64,000 bases of DNA from Pseudomonas sp. PH1b. Its GTDB lineage: Bacteria; Pseudomonadota; Gammaproteobacteria; Pseudomonadales; Pseudomonadaceae. Shown in pieces: positions 46,187 through 55,476 of the stretch. The notes beneath the pieces were generated by a model. It had not been told where the DNA came from, ran no database searches, and saw only the letters and a list, made by a program, of their open reading frames with translations. How positions within the stretch are numbered: the stretch's first letter is position 1; each line of letters starts with the position of its first letter. The stretch lies in assembly GCF_000633395.1 (NCBI RefSeq), contig NZ_AYMU01000001.1, positions 248,001 to 312,000 on the forward strand, written 5' to 3'. The position numbers and the translations under genes were made by a program.

Positions 46187-47500
46187 TCAAAGCCCCGCCA
46201 ATTCCTCGCAGACCTGAGCAAAACCCGGTCGCGCCAGCACTTCGGGCTGGCAGCAGCGTTGCACCAGCGCCGCCAGTTTCTGCCGCTGTTCCAGGCTCAG
46301 CGAGCCATCCCCGCGCTCCAGCAATTCCTCCAGCAAGATACCGAAGGCCCGCACTTCCAGGCGTTGCAGCGCCCGGCTTTGCTCGGTGTCGTCCTGGGCA
46401 TGGAAGGACGCCGCGCCAAAATCCCCCAGCAGGCAGTCACCCTGGGCGTTCCACAAGGTGTTGTGGCCATAGAGGTCGCCATGGGTAATGCCCTGGGCGT
46501 GCAGGTGGGCGCCCACCGAGGCAATGCCCCGGGCGATGCCCAAGGTTACGCCCGCGTTGAAGCCGGCCTGGTCCGGGTAGATGTCCCGGGAGCAGGAATC
46601 CAGGCTCGGCAACGCCGCGAGGTTGGCAAAACTTTTGTCGATCAACTGCATCACCAGGCCGTTCTGCCCCTGGGGATGGTCGAGGATCCGGCCCTCGACG
46701 CGGATCAGGTTCGGGTGCAGCCCGGCGCTGATGCAGGCGTTCATTTCATGCAGCGGCGAGCCGTCGCTGGTCATCTCGCCCTTGTACAGCTTGACCGCCA
46801 CCGCTCGTGCCGGTTGCCCGGCGGGCTGCCATTGCGCCTGGTGAATCACCCCCGAGGCGCCTTCCCCCAGGCGTTGCTCCAGGGTCAGTTCGCTCCAGGG
46901 GATGCTCGGCGTGGATTCCAGGGCCGTGGCATCGGCTTCCGATTCCAGCGGGTTGCCGGCGTAGGCCAGCCAGGTCAGGCGTGGCAGGGCCAGGAGGAAC
47001 GGCGGCAGCTCGGTCAGGCGGTTGGCGGCGATCCGCAGCAGTTCCAGGCGGTGGCACTGGCTCAGGCTCTCGGGCAGGCGGCTCAGGCGGTTGCCGGCGA
47101 GCATGAGTTTTTGCAGCAGCGGACGATTGCCCAGCTCCTCCGGCAGTTCGCTGATGCAGTTGTCGGTGAGGATCAGCCAGCGCAGCTGCGGCGGCAGGGC
47201 GGCGGCCGGTACATGTTCAATGCGGTTGGCCTTGAAGCCGATCATGCTCAGTTGCGCACACTGGCCGAGGCAGGCCGGCATTTCACTGAACTGGTTGTCC
47301 GAGCAGAACAGGATGCGCAGGCGAGTGAGCCGGTGCAGGTCCTCGGGCAGGCTGCTCAGGGCGTTGCCGCTGAGGTTGAGGATTTCCAGGGACTCGGCGA
47401 GGTCGAAGATCTCCCGGGGGAACTCGGTCAGCCCGCAGGACAGGTCCAGGCGCTTGATGCCGGCCAATTGGCCGGCCCGCAGTTGGGCAAGGGTATCCAT
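46187..47500 (-). CDS. Leucine-rich repeat protein with C-terminal protein kinase domain
   Basis: 437 residues from ATG 47500; a GTG 15 bases earlier is possible, neither has a good ribosome site. Residues 15-185 hold about seven LRR units (IKRLDLSCGLTEFP, LEILNLSGNALSSLP, LQKLMLAGNRLSRLP). Residues 205-437 are a Hanks-type kinase: glycine loop LGEGASGVIH, Lys237 in AVAVKLYK, catalytic HGDLYGHN at 340-347 and Asp360-Phe-Gly. All key residues are present, so it should be active. No signal peptide or membrane anchor. It lies 90 bp behind the overlapping ZapE-like operon and may be its last gene. Confidence 0.88.
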   Translation of the reverse strand: MDTLAQLRAGQLAGIKRLDLSCGLTEFPREIFDLAESLEILNLSGNALSSLPEDLHRLTRLRILFCSDNQFSEMPACLGQCAQLSMIGFKANRIEHVPAAALPPQLRWLILTDNCISELPEELGNRPLLQKLMLAGNRLSRLPESLSQCHRLELLRIAANRLTELPPFLLALPRLTWLAYAGNPLESEADATALESTPSIPWSELTLEQRLGEGASGVIHQAQWQPAGQPARAVAVKLYKGEMTSDGSPLHEMNACISAGLHPNLIRVEGRILDHPQGQNGLVMQLIDKSFANLAALPSLDSCSRDIYPDQAGFNAGVTLGIARGIASVGAHLHAQGITHGDLYGHNTLWNAQGDCLLGDFGAASFHAQDDTEQSRALQRLEVRAFGILLEELLERGDGSLSLEQRQKLAALVQRCCQPEVLARPGFAQVCEELAGL

Positions 47501-47590
47501 GAACAGCGTCAACACTCGAAAGAAGGAGAAGGGCGGGCAGGATAAAGCAGAACGGCCGGTTTTGCTGCCTGAGCGGCCATGGGATGAGTG

Positions 47591-47959
47591 CTATTGGGTT
47601 TCCAGCAGCCTGAAGGTCAGCGCGCCCGCTCCCTGGATGTGGTCGGCAATCAGGGTGAGGTCGGTCTTGCGGCCTTTGCACCACAGTTGGCAGGCCAGTC
47701 TCATGGCGCATGGCTCGCTGTCCAGCGGGTAAAGGTCCAGGGCGACCCGGCCGCTGCGGTCCGGCTGGAAGGCCCGATCATAGGGCGCCAGGGCCAGGTC
47801 CCCGGGCTGTTCTCCCGAGCGGTGCAACTCTTCGAGGATTTCTGCATAAATGGCCGGGCTCACGCCAACGGCCGCCAATGCCGCCGGCTGGGCATTTTCA
47901 ATGGCGCGCAAGAGCGCCTCTGCCAGTCGGTAAATCTCCTTGCGGTCAAATGCGTGCAT
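47591..47959 (-). CDS. Hypothetical protein, third gene of the ZapE-like operon
   Basis: 122 residues, soluble, with a helical N-terminal half (EIYRLAEALLRAIENAQPAAL) and a strand-rich C-terminal half (LTLIADHIQGAGALTFRLLE). Its start overlaps the 204-aa gene by 14 bp, indicating translational coupling. No family recognised. Downstream lies the LRR-kinase gene. Confidence 0.78.
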   Translation of the reverse strand: MHAFDRKEIYRLAEALLRAIENAQPAALAAVGVSPAIYAEILEELHRSGEQPGDLALAPYDRAFQPDRSGRVALDLYPLDSEPCAMRLACQLWCKGRKTDLTLIADHIQGAGALTFRLLETQ

Positions 47960-48560
47960 CTTGCAGTGCTCCAGCCAAGCGACGAAATGCTGCGGGGTGC
48001 CTGGGGTTCCCGGCTTCAGCCAGCATCGACTCCAGGCTGTGGTGCTCCAGGGTGTTTTTTACCGACCCGGTGGCCGCTCTGCCCAGCGGGTTTTCCAGGT
48101 CGAAGTCGCTCTCCAGGGTTGCAAGCAGGTAGGCGCCCTGGTGGCGCCATTGGTTGAAACGCATGACGTGCCGGTCATCCAGAATCACCGCGCCTTCCTG
48201 CTTGTCGTCCGAGAAATGGAAAGCCAAGGGCGAAGCGGGCAGGTTTTGCTCGGTGGCAAGGCGTTTCCGGTACTTGAGCACGGACGTCAGGCGGGCCCCG
48301 GGGGCCAGGCTGAAGCCACTGCCGACCAGTTGCCGGTCAAGGAAGTAGCACTTGAACAGCACCTCCAGGGTTCGCTGGTGGTAGCGCGTCGTGCAGGTTT
48401 TTTCGTACAGGTGAAAGTCCTGGGGCGCGCCGATCCGCTCATAGCCTTTGGCCGCCAGTTCGGCGGCCGAGAAACTCTCCAGGCCAAATAGCCGGGAGTG
48501 CTGGAGGGTTGAATCTTGCAGGTGCAGGCACACCAGCTCGCAAAAGCTGATCGAACTCAT
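47946..48560 (-). CDS. Hypothetical protein, second gene of the ZapE-like operon
   Basis: 204 residues; begins MSSISFCELVCLHLQ and contains strand-rich stretches (LEVLFKCYFLDRQLVGSGFSL, GAVILDDRHVMRF). No signal peptide or membrane segment. The ATG overlaps the stop of the ATPase gene (ATGA), and the 3' end overlaps the 122-aa gene. The tight overlap of three genes suggests stoichiometric production of a complex. Family not recognised. Confidence 0.78.
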   Translation of the reverse strand: MSSISFCELVCLHLQDSTLQHSRLFGLESFSAAELAAKGYERIGAPQDFHLYEKTCTTRYHQRTLEVLFKCYFLDRQLVGSGFSLAPGARLTSVLKYRKRLATEQNLPASPLAFHFSDDKQEGAVILDDRHVMRFNQWRHQGAYLLATLESDFDLENPLGRAATGSVKNTLEHHSLESMLAEAGNPRHPAAFRRLAGALQDARI

Positions 48561-49687
48561 GTGGCTACTCGCTCAAGCGGGTGCTCGGGGCCGATTTCCT
48601 GCAACTGCCCGAGGCGGCTGCGGGTGCGGGCCAGGTCGATGGCGTGGCCGCCCAGGCTGTCGGCCAGCGGGCGCTGGCCGATCAGCAGCAGGCGCTTGTC
48701 CTGGTCGTAGAGCACGTCGATCAGGTTGATGAAGCGCTGCTGGGCGGCGATCGAGCATTCGCCCAGTTCTGGCAGTTCGTCGATGATCCAGGTGTCGAAC
48801 TGGCGGCTCAGTTCCAGGTAGTCCATGACCGCCGTGGGCTGCTCGCACAGGTCGTTGAACTCGAAGCGGATGCTGCGCTGCTGGCGCTGGCGGGTGGTCA
48901 GCTGGCGGCTGCCCACTTGCAGCTGTGCGGCCGGGGCATGGCGTTCGGGCAGCTTGAGCGCCTGGCGCTGGGCCGCGGTACCGGGCCAGACATATTGCCC
49001 CCGGGTAAAGACCTGTTGTTCGTGGGTTGGCGCGTGGGCCCGGTAATCCTCGGCACCACCGACTTCCATGACCTGCATGCGCGCGTTGATCAGCTCGATT
49101 ACCGGTTTGAAGCGAGCATGGTACAGCGGGTTGGGCAGCAGGCCCTCGGGGGCGTAGTTGGAGGTCACCAGCAGCACGATGCCGCGCTTGAACAAGGCCT
49201 TGAACAGCCGGGTGATGAGCATCGCATCGCCGATGTCGTGGACATGGAACTCATCGAAACACAGGACCCGGCACTGACGGAGCAGCTCGTCCAGGGTGGT
49301 TTCCAGGGCATCTTCCTGTTGCCGGTGGCGAAACATGCCCTGGTGCAGCTGGGCGAAGAAATCGTGGAAGTGCAGGCGCTGTTTTTCAGCGATCGGCAGG
49401 GCGCGGAAGAAGCCGTCCAGCAGCCAGCTCTTGCCCCGGCCCACGGCGCCGTACAGGTACAGGCTCGGCGCCTGCGGCGTGGCCTGCTCCAGGGCGGCGG
49501 CCAGTTGCTCCATGCGCTCGATCACCTGCAACTGGCCGTGGCTCAGGGTGTAGCCCAGCTCCAGGGCCTTGTGGCGAAAGTAGTCGTGGATCAGCGTGCC
49601 GGCGGCGCTCGGGCGGCGGGCGGCCCTGGCGAACAGGCGACGCCAGGGAGATCGAGTCTGTGCAGGTGTTGGCGGTAAAGCGGCCAA
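48557..49687 (-). CDS. AFG1/ZapE-family ATPase (second paralogue)
   Basis: 376 residues from TTG 49687; no ATG precedes the conserved part and the N-terminus is uncertain. P-loop LYLYGAVGRGKSWLLDGFF, Walker B RVLCFDEFHVHDIGDAML and sensor VLLVTSNYAPEGLLPNPLYHARFKP match the ZapE/AFG1 family. The housekeeping ZapE acts on the division ring; this copy heads an operon with two unknown proteins, suggesting a different dedicated role. Family members of this size have five conserved segments, all seen here. Confidence 0.85.
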   Translation of the reverse strand: MAALPPTPAQTRSPWRRLFARAARRPSAAGTLIHDYFRHKALELGYTLSHGQLQVIERMEQLAAALEQATPQAPSLYLYGAVGRGKSWLLDGFFRALPIAEKQRLHFHDFFAQLHQGMFRHRQQEDALETTLDELLRQCRVLCFDEFHVHDIGDAMLITRLFKALFKRGIVLLVTSNYAPEGLLPNPLYHARFKPVIELINARMQVMEVGGAEDYRAHAPTHEQQVFTRGQYVWPGTAAQRQALKLPERHAPAAQLQVGSRQLTTRQRQQRSIRFEFNDLCEQPTAVMDYLELSRQFDTWIIDELPELGECSIAAQQRFINLIDVLYDQDKRLLLIGQRPLADSLGGHAIDLARTRSRLGQLQEIGPEHPLERVAT

Positions 49688-49900
49688 TGTTGATTACCCC
49701 GATGGTTCCAGGCCGCTCACCTTAAGAGCGGCGCGCCAATTTAACCAATAGAAAATGCCCCGGCCAGTCATCTCGAAAAGGCATGGCAGCGGCCGTTCCA
49801 GTGCAGTAACCGCGCCCCGGGCGATTAATACGCTAACTGGCGGTTTCCCCGCGGGTTGCTAACCTGACTTCAGCGAATGCTCCTCATAAGGATTGAGGCC

Positions 49901-50428
49901 TTGAATGGATATAAGGGTGTGGCAGTCATGAGCGCGTTGCTTAGCGCGACCGCAGGGGCCGCAGACTTGCAGGTGCAGGTCCGGGTCGATGTGCTGCGTG
50001 GCTGTCAATTGGTCGGCCAACAGCGCGAGGCGGGGATCGAGCAGCTCGGAACCCTGGATTTCGGCAGCACCGCGCGCCTGGATGACCCGGCCGGGCCCCT
50101 GTCGGCGGCCTTGCCCGGCAGCCGCCAGCCGCGCCTGGAATGCAACCCCGATACCCCTTATCAGATGCGCATTGATGGCGGCCTGCACGGCGGCGTCGGT
50201 GAAGTCCGCTACCTGGCCAGCAACACTCAGGCTGGCAAACCCATTCCCTACCGCCTTTACCAGGACCCGGCCCGGCGGATTCCGCTGCCGGTGAATGTAC
50301 CGGTCAGCGGCCGGGTGCCGGACTCCGGCACGGTGGACCTGCCCTTGTACGGGCGTATCGAACCTCTGGCCGAGATTCCCCGGGCCGGGGGCTATTCCGA
50401 TGTGTTGAAGGTGACCCTGACCTGGTAG
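49901..50428 (+). CDS. Csu-type pilus subunit (spore coat U domain) 1
   Basis: 175 residues. A TTG start at 49901 is preferred, with AAGGA 8 nt upstream; it gives an N-terminus NGYKG like that of the tip adhesin gene (DGYKG). A signal peptide precedes AADLQVQVRVDVLRGCQL. SCPU-domain features: an early Cys in the first strands, a second Cys (LECNPDTPY), GKPIPYRLYQD, and terminal GGYSDVLKVTLTW. Secreted and assembled by the chaperone-usher pair downstream. First gene of the seven-gene cluster. Confidence 0.8.
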   Translation: MNGYKGVAVMSALLSATAGAADLQVQVRVDVLRGCQLVGQQREAGIEQLGTLDFGSTARLDDPAGPLSAALPGSRQPRLECNPDTPYQMRIDGGLHGGVGEVRYLASNTQAGKPIPYRLYQDPARRIPLPVNVPVSGRVPDSGTVDLPLYGRIEPLAEIPRAGGYSDVLKVTLTW

Positions 50429-50522
50429 GGCCGGGGGCACGAATGCTGCCACCAGTAACGGGGCAGAGCAGGGATGGCCGTTCATGGTGAACGGCCCATG
50501 TGGGAGTCCTGATGGAACTGGG

Positions 50523-51068
50523 ATGGCTGTGATGAAAGGCAGGACCTGGACGATTGTCGCCCTGGGGTCGCTGTGTCTGCTGGCTGACGACGCTCAGGCG
50601 GCGATCAGCGGGCAGATCCAGGCGCGCCTGGTGATAACCGCTGCCTGCCAGGTCAGCAGCGGCGGCGACCCGTCCGCCAGCCCGATCGGCGACCCGGGCA
50701 TGCTCAACTTCGGCCAGCAGGGACCGACCTGGGTCAACCCGATCAAGGCCAGCCTCACCGACAGCACCGAAGGCCCGCTGCAGGTGGCCTGCAATTCCTC
50801 GGTCACCGGTTTTACCGTGACCATCAATGGCGGCCTCAACGGCGACGGCACCACCCGGCGCTTGAGCAATGGCCGCCAGACCATTCCCTATCGATTGTTC
50901 GTCGATGCTTCCGGTAGCGACAGCTACAGCATCGGCCAGCAGCGCAATTTCGCAGTGAGCAGCGGCAGACGGATTCCCATTCCGGTGTTCGGCTCTGTGG
51001 TCGCGAATACCCGCGCGGTTCCGGCAGGGGTCTACACCGACACCCTGACCATCACGCTGGATTGGTAA
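50523..51068 (+). CDS. Csu-type pilus subunit (spore coat U domain) 2
   Basis: 181 residues from ATG 50523; ATG 50532 is equally possible. Signal peptide with cleavage after DDAQA. SCPU features: QARLVITAACQVSSG, the segment LNFGQQGP, a second Cys in VACNSSVTGFTVTING, TIPYRLFVD and terminal GVYTDTLTITLDW. Homologous to the other three small subunits in the cluster; probably a pilus rod or minor subunit. The next gene begins within 25 bp of its stop. Confidence 0.85.
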   Translation: MAVMKGRTWTIVALGSLCLLADDAQAAISGQIQARLVITAACQVSSGGDPSASPIGDPGMLNFGQQGPTWVNPIKASLTDSTEGPLQVACNSSVTGFTVTINGGLNGDGTTRRLSNGRQTIPYRLFVDASGSDSYSIGQQRNFAVSSGRRIPIPVFGSVVANTRAVPAGVYTDTLTITLDW

Positions 51069-51088
51069 ACCATGAGAGGACGCACACC

Positions 51089-51625
51089 ATGCACGCGCTT
51101 GTATCCAGAATCGGCTGGCCTTTGCTGGGGCTGGTCATGGCCACCACGGCCAATGCCGCGACTACCGTCACCGGGCAGATCAGCTCGACCCTGATCCTCA
51201 CCAGCAGTTGCCAGGTCAACGGCGTCGGTGGCAGCACCGGCCTGAACTTCGGTGCCCTGAACTTCGGCACCACCAACAGCCTGTTCACCACCGCCACCGG
51301 CCAGGTGCTGGGCGGCGGTGGCGGTGCGCTGTCGATCCTCTGCTCCAGTGGCACCACGCCGTCGCTGACCATTCAGGGCGGCGCCAACGACGGCAAGTCC
51401 ACCGGTGGCACCCGGGCGCTGTTCGACGGGGTGGCCAACTATGTGCCCTATGACCTGTACACCGACTCCGGGCATTCGCAGATTGTGGCGATCAACGGCG
51501 TGATCAACCTGGCGCCGAGCACCGGGGTGGCGCAGACCGTGAACCTCTATGGCCAGGCGGTGGGCAAGGCGGGGCTGCCGGCCGGCACCTACACCGATAC
51601 GGTGTCCGTGCAGCTGACCTTCTGA
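51089..51625 (+). CDS. Csu-type pilus subunit (spore coat U domain) 3
   Basis: 178 residues from ATG 51089, preceded by AGAGGA; the in-frame ATG at 51062 overlaps the upstream gene and lacks such a site. Signal peptide ends near TANA. Pattern SSCQVNGVGG, LNFGALNFGTT, SILCSSGTTPSLTI, YVPYDLYTDSGH and terminal GTYTDTVSVQLTF. Gly/Thr-rich, the closest of the four to the major CsuA/B subunit in composition; assignment as major rod subunit is tentative. Confidence 0.86.
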   Translation: MHALVSRIGWPLLGLVMATTANAATTVTGQISSTLILTSSCQVNGVGGSTGLNFGALNFGTTNSLFTTATGQVLGGGGGALSILCSSGTTPSLTIQGGANDGKSTGGTRALFDGVANYVPYDLYTDSGHSQIVAINGVINLAPSTGVAQTVNLYGQAVGKAGLPAGTYTDTVSVQLTF

Positions 51626-51629
51626 TGCC

Positions 51630-52130
51630 ATGGCCAGCCACGCTTGTGCGCTGCTGCTCCTGGCCTGCGCGAGTACCTGGCCGGGGTGGATCGCTGCGGC
51701 CACCAGCCAGAGCTTCCAGGTCAGCGCCACCATCACCGCCGGGTGCCTGGTGGTGGGGGGCGTCAGCAACTACGGCAGCCTGGCCTTCGGCAGCCAGTCG
51801 GCGCTGTCCACCAGCACGGTCAGAGTGGCGCTCACCGGGGGCGTGCAGTTGCAGTGCACGCCGGGGGTGACCCTGAACATGACGGTGGACGGAGGCCAGT
51901 ACAACAGCAGCGGCCGGCACATGCAGCTCAATAGCGGCAGTGCGCGGGTGGCCTATCAGTTGTTTCGCGATGCGGGCTACAGCCAGAGCCTGGGGATAGG
52001 CCAGAGCGTGGCCGTGGCCTACAGCGATGCCAATAACATCAGCCTGCCGATCTACGGGCAGGTGCAGTTGCCGGGCAATCAGCCTGGGGGGACGTACAGC
52101 GATGTGCTGCAGGTGCAGCTGTCGTGGTGA
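51630..52130 (+). CDS. Csu-type pilus subunit (spore coat U domain) 4
   Basis: 166 residues starting 4 bp after the previous stop. Signal peptide ending IAAATS, then SFQVSATITAGCLVVGG (first Cys), LQCTPGVTLNMTV (second Cys), AYQLFRDAGYSQ and terminal GGTYSDVLQVQLSW. Same fold as its three neighbours; the final alternating strand pattern is the donor/acceptor edge used in polymerisation. Confidence 0.86.
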   Translation: MASHACALLLLACASTWPGWIAAATSQSFQVSATITAGCLVVGGVSNYGSLAFGSQSALSTSTVRVALTGGVQLQCTPGVTLNMTVDGGQYNSSGRHMQLNSGSARVAYQLFRDAGYSQSLGIGQSVAVAYSDANNISLPIYGQVQLPGNQPGGTYSDVLQVQLSW

Positions 52131-52176
52131 TGGGGCGCATTCATAACCAGCCGGCAGGCGGACAAGGAGTAGCAGT

Positions 52177-52968
52177 ATGCATTTACCTTTGCAGGGCATG
52201 CGGGGGACCGGTTATCTGATCCTGGCGGGGCTGTTGGCGGTTGTACCCAGGGTCCAGGCCGCCAGTTCGGTGCTGATCTGGCCGATCGACCCGGTACTGG
52301 AGGCCGATCAGCAGGCCAGCGCGTTGTGGCTGGAGAACCGCGGCAGCGAGACGGCCAACCTGCAGATCCGGGTGTTCGCCTGGAGCCAGAGCGGCTTTGC
52401 CGACCAGTACCAGAACCAGCGCGATGTCATCGGTAGCCCGCCGGTGGCGAAGATCGAGCCGGGGCAGAAGCAACTGGTGCGCCTGACCCGCACCCGCGAG
52501 GTGCCACCGGGGCAGGAGCTGGCGTACCGGATCATCATCGACGAGATTCCCTCGGCCAAGCCCGTCACCCCGGAAGGGGATGCCAAGAGCGCGGCGGCGA
52601 TCCGCTTCCAGATGCGCTACTCGGTGCCTTTGTTCGCCTATGGCGCCGGGCTGTGGAGCAAGGAAGACGCCTCCCGTCCACGCGATCCCAAGGGCGCCGG
52701 CGTGCCGGACCTGAGCTGGCGCAAGGTGGCAGTGGACGGCAAGACGTTTTTCGAGCTGCGCAACCAGGGTGCGGTGCACGCCCGCCTGACCGATGTGGCC
52801 TTCAAGCAGGGCGGGCAGGCTCGGCCCGTGGCGCCTGGGCTGCTGGGCTATGTGTTGCCCGGGGCGGTGATGCGCTGGCCGGTGCCGGAAACCCTGGCGG
52901 CCGAGTCGACCCTGCAACTGCGGGTCAATGGAGCACCGCAGGTACAGGACCTGGCGCCTACGCACTGA
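52177..52968 (+). CDS. Periplasmic pilus chaperone (FimC/CsuC-like)
   Basis: 263 residues behind AAGGAG, with a signal peptide ending near VQAASS. Two immunoglobulin-like domains: strand region VLIWPIDPVLEADQQASALWLENRG and the conserved KQLVRLTR...RIIIDEIP of archaic-type chaperones. It caps SCPU subunits in the periplasm and delivers them to the usher encoded next. Only one chaperone for the cluster. Confidence 0.92.
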   Translation: MHLPLQGMRGTGYLILAGLLAVVPRVQAASSVLIWPIDPVLEADQQASALWLENRGSETANLQIRVFAWSQSGFADQYQNQRDVIGSPPVAKIEPGQKQLVRLTRTREVPPGQELAYRIIIDEIPSAKPVTPEGDAKSAAAIRFQMRYSVPLFAYGAGLWSKEDASRPRDPKGAGVPDLSWRKVAVDGKTFFELRNQGAVHARLTDVAFKQGGQARPVAPGLLGYVLPGAVMRWPVPETLAAESTLQLRVNGAPQVQDLAPTH

Positions 52969-53087
52969 GCCTCAGGCGCAACGCGGCGGCCAGTTGGACC
53001 GCCGGTGGGGAGAGGTACGGACGGATGTGAGCGCGGTGGCGCATCCGTCCTGGGATGGAGATGTCCATAGATGGACTTGAGCCCGCA

Positions 53088-55445
53088 ATGAGCCAGGACC
53101 CGGCTCGGCGTTTTCGCAGGTGGCAAGGGCTGGTGACCGGCCTGTGTAGCCTGATGCTGGCCGCCGAGGTGCCGGCGGGCGAACTGCCGCCGCCGCCCAG
53201 CAGCCTGGAGTCGATGGCCGATGCACAGCTGTTTCTGGAACTGGTGATCAATCAGATGAACACAGGGAAGGTGGTGGCGGTGGACCAGCGCTCCGGCCGG
53301 CTGTTCGTGCCGGCGCAGACCCTGCGTGAAACCGGGATCAAGCTGCCCGAGGGCCTGGGCGCCGAGGTCGACCTGGACAGCCTCAAGGGCCTGCACAGCG
53401 AATACGACAGCCAGGGCCAGCGCCTGTTGCTGGACGTGCCGCCGGACTGGTTGCCGGAGCAACTGATCGGCAGCCGCCAGGCCTACCCGCGGACCCCGGC
53501 CCTGAGCAGCTTTGGCGGGCTGCTCAACTACGACCTGTACCTCAACGACACCGATGACGGCGGCACTTACCTGGCCGCCTGGAATGAAGTGCGACTGTTC
53601 GACTCCTGGGGCACGCTGTCCAACACCGGGCAATACCGCCGGACCCTGTCCGGGGTGCAAAGCAGTTCCCTGAACAACGGATACCGGCGCTACGACACCA
53701 CCTGGCGTTTTTCCGACGACGAGCGCCTGCTGACCTACGAAGCCGGCGACTTGATCAGTGGCGCCTTGCCCTGGAGCAATTCGGTGCGCCTGGGCGGGGT
53801 GCAACTGTCCCGGGATTTCTCGGTACGTCCGGACTTGGTGACTTACCCCTTGCCGCAGTTCGCCGGGGAGGCGGCGGTACCGTCTTCGGTGGACCTGTTC
53901 ATCAACGGCTACAAATCCAGCAGCACCGACTTGCAGCCCGGCCCCTATACCCTGACCAACATTCCGTTTATCAACGGTGCCGGCGAAGCGGTGGTGGTCA
54001 CCACCGACGCCCTGGGCCGGCAGGTCTCCACCACGGTGCCGTTCTACGTCACCAGCACCTTGCTGCAGAAGGGCCTGACGGACTTCTCGGTGGCCGCGGG
54101 CACCCTGCGCCGGGACTACACGCTACGGGACTTCGGCTATGGCCCCGGGGTGACGTCCGGCAGCCTGCGCTACGGCCTGAGTGACAGCCTGACCCTGGAA
54201 GGCCACGCCGAAGCCTCGGATTCCCTGACCCTGGGCGGGTTTGGCGGCAACCTGCGGCTGGGGCAGTTCGGGGTCATCAACACCGCCGTCAGCCAGAGCC
54301 GTTTCGACGGTGACGGCGGCCAGCAGCTGAGTTTTGGCTACCAGTACAGCAGCCAGCGCTACAGCGTTGCCTACCAGCGGATGCAGCGGCGCGACCAGTA
54401 CGCCGACCTGACAGTGGTCGACAGCCCCTACACCAGCCTCAGCCAGCGCAGCGAACAACTGACCCTGAGCCTCAACCTGGAGCGCTTCGGCAGCCTGGGC
54501 GCCGGCTATTTCGACGTGCGCGCCGCCGACTCGACCCGCACCCGATTGTTGAACCTGACCTGGAGCAAGCCGCTGTGGCACAGCAGCAGCTTCTACCTGT
54601 CGGCCAACCGCGAGATCGGCGACAGCCACTGGGCCATGCAGGCGCAACTGGTGATCCCCTTCGACCTGCACGGCAGCCTGAGCCTGAGCAACGAACGCAG
54701 CAAGACCGGGGAAAGCCGCCAGCGGGTCAACTTCAGCCGCTCGGTGCCGATCGAGGGCGGGGTTGGCTACAACCTCGGCTACGCCACCGGCAGTGGCGTC
54801 GACTACCGCCAGGCCGACGTGACCTGGCGCCTGCAGTCGGTGCGCCTGCAGGCCGGGGTCTATGGCACCAGCGACGCTGAGACCCGCTGGGCGGATGCCA
54901 GCGGCTCGCTGGTGTGGATGGACCATCAGGTGTTCGCCGCGAACCGCATCGACGATGCCTTCGTGGTGATCAGCACCGATGGCTACAAGGACATCCCGGT
55001 GCGCTATGAAAACCAGCTGGTGGGCCAGACCGACAAGAACGGCCATCTGCTGGTGCCCTGGAGCAGCGCCTATTACCGCGGCAAGTACGAGATCGACCCG
55101 CTGAACCTGCCGGCCAACGTGCAGAGCCCGAATGTCGAGCAGCGGGTCGCGGTGCGCCGTGGCAGCGGCTACCTGCTGGAGTTTCCGCTGACCCGGATCG
55201 TCGCCGCCAGCGTGGTGCTGGTGGACGCCCAGCAGCGTGAGCTGCCCCTGGGCAGCAATGTCACTCATGAGCAGAGCGGGGCGCGCACGGTGGTCGGCTG
55301 GGATGGGCTGGTCTACCTGGAAAACCTTGCGGCCCAAAACACCCTGCACGTGGAACTGGCCGACGGCAAGACCTGCCGGGCGCAGTTCGACATCGACATG
55401 CAACAGCAGCAGGTGCCGCTGATCGGCCCGCTGGTTTGTCAGTAA
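53088..55445 (+). CDS. Outer-membrane pilus usher (FimD/CsuD-like)
   Basis: 785 residues from ATG 53088 (MSQDPARRFRRW, then a signal peptide); an upstream ATG at 53055 is possible but has no better ribosome site. It forms the 24-strand barrel that exports and joins subunits. Family stretches: LFLELVINQMNTGKVVAV at the N-terminal domain, FGGLLNYDLYLNDT, PAAVPSSVDLFINGYK-like text at about residue 275, and the C-terminal IDPLNLPANVQ and GSNVTHEQSG regions. Essential partner of the chaperone. Confidence 0.93.
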   Translation: MSQDPARRFRRWQGLVTGLCSLMLAAEVPAGELPPPPSSLESMADAQLFLELVINQMNTGKVVAVDQRSGRLFVPAQTLRETGIKLPEGLGAEVDLDSLKGLHSEYDSQGQRLLLDVPPDWLPEQLIGSRQAYPRTPALSSFGGLLNYDLYLNDTDDGGTYLAAWNEVRLFDSWGTLSNTGQYRRTLSGVQSSSLNNGYRRYDTTWRFSDDERLLTYEAGDLISGALPWSNSVRLGGVQLSRDFSVRPDLVTYPLPQFAGEAAVPSSVDLFINGYKSSSTDLQPGPYTLTNIPFINGAGEAVVVTTDALGRQVSTTVPFYVTSTLLQKGLTDFSVAAGTLRRDYTLRDFGYGPGVTSGSLRYGLSDSLTLEGHAEASDSLTLGGFGGNLRLGQFGVINTAVSQSRFDGDGGQQLSFGYQYSSQRYSVAYQRMQRRDQYADLTVVDSPYTSLSQRSEQLTLSLNLERFGSLGAGYFDVRAADSTRTRLLNLTWSKPLWHSSSFYLSANREIGDSHWAMQAQLVIPFDLHGSLSLSNERSKTGESRQRVNFSRSVPIEGGVGYNLGYATGSGVDYRQADVTWRLQSVRLQAGVYGTSDAETRWADASGSLVWMDHQVFAANRIDDAFVVISTDGYKDIPVRYENQLVGQTDKNGHLLVPWSSAYYRGKYEIDPLNLPANVQSPNVEQRVAVRRGSGYLLEFPLTRIVAASVVLVDAQQRELPLGSNVTHEQSGARTVVGWDGLVYLENLAAQNTLHVELADGKTCRAQFDIDMQQQQVPLIGPLVCQ

Positions 55446-55476
55446 TGGCGGTCTCAGCAGATAAGGAGCGCGGGAC

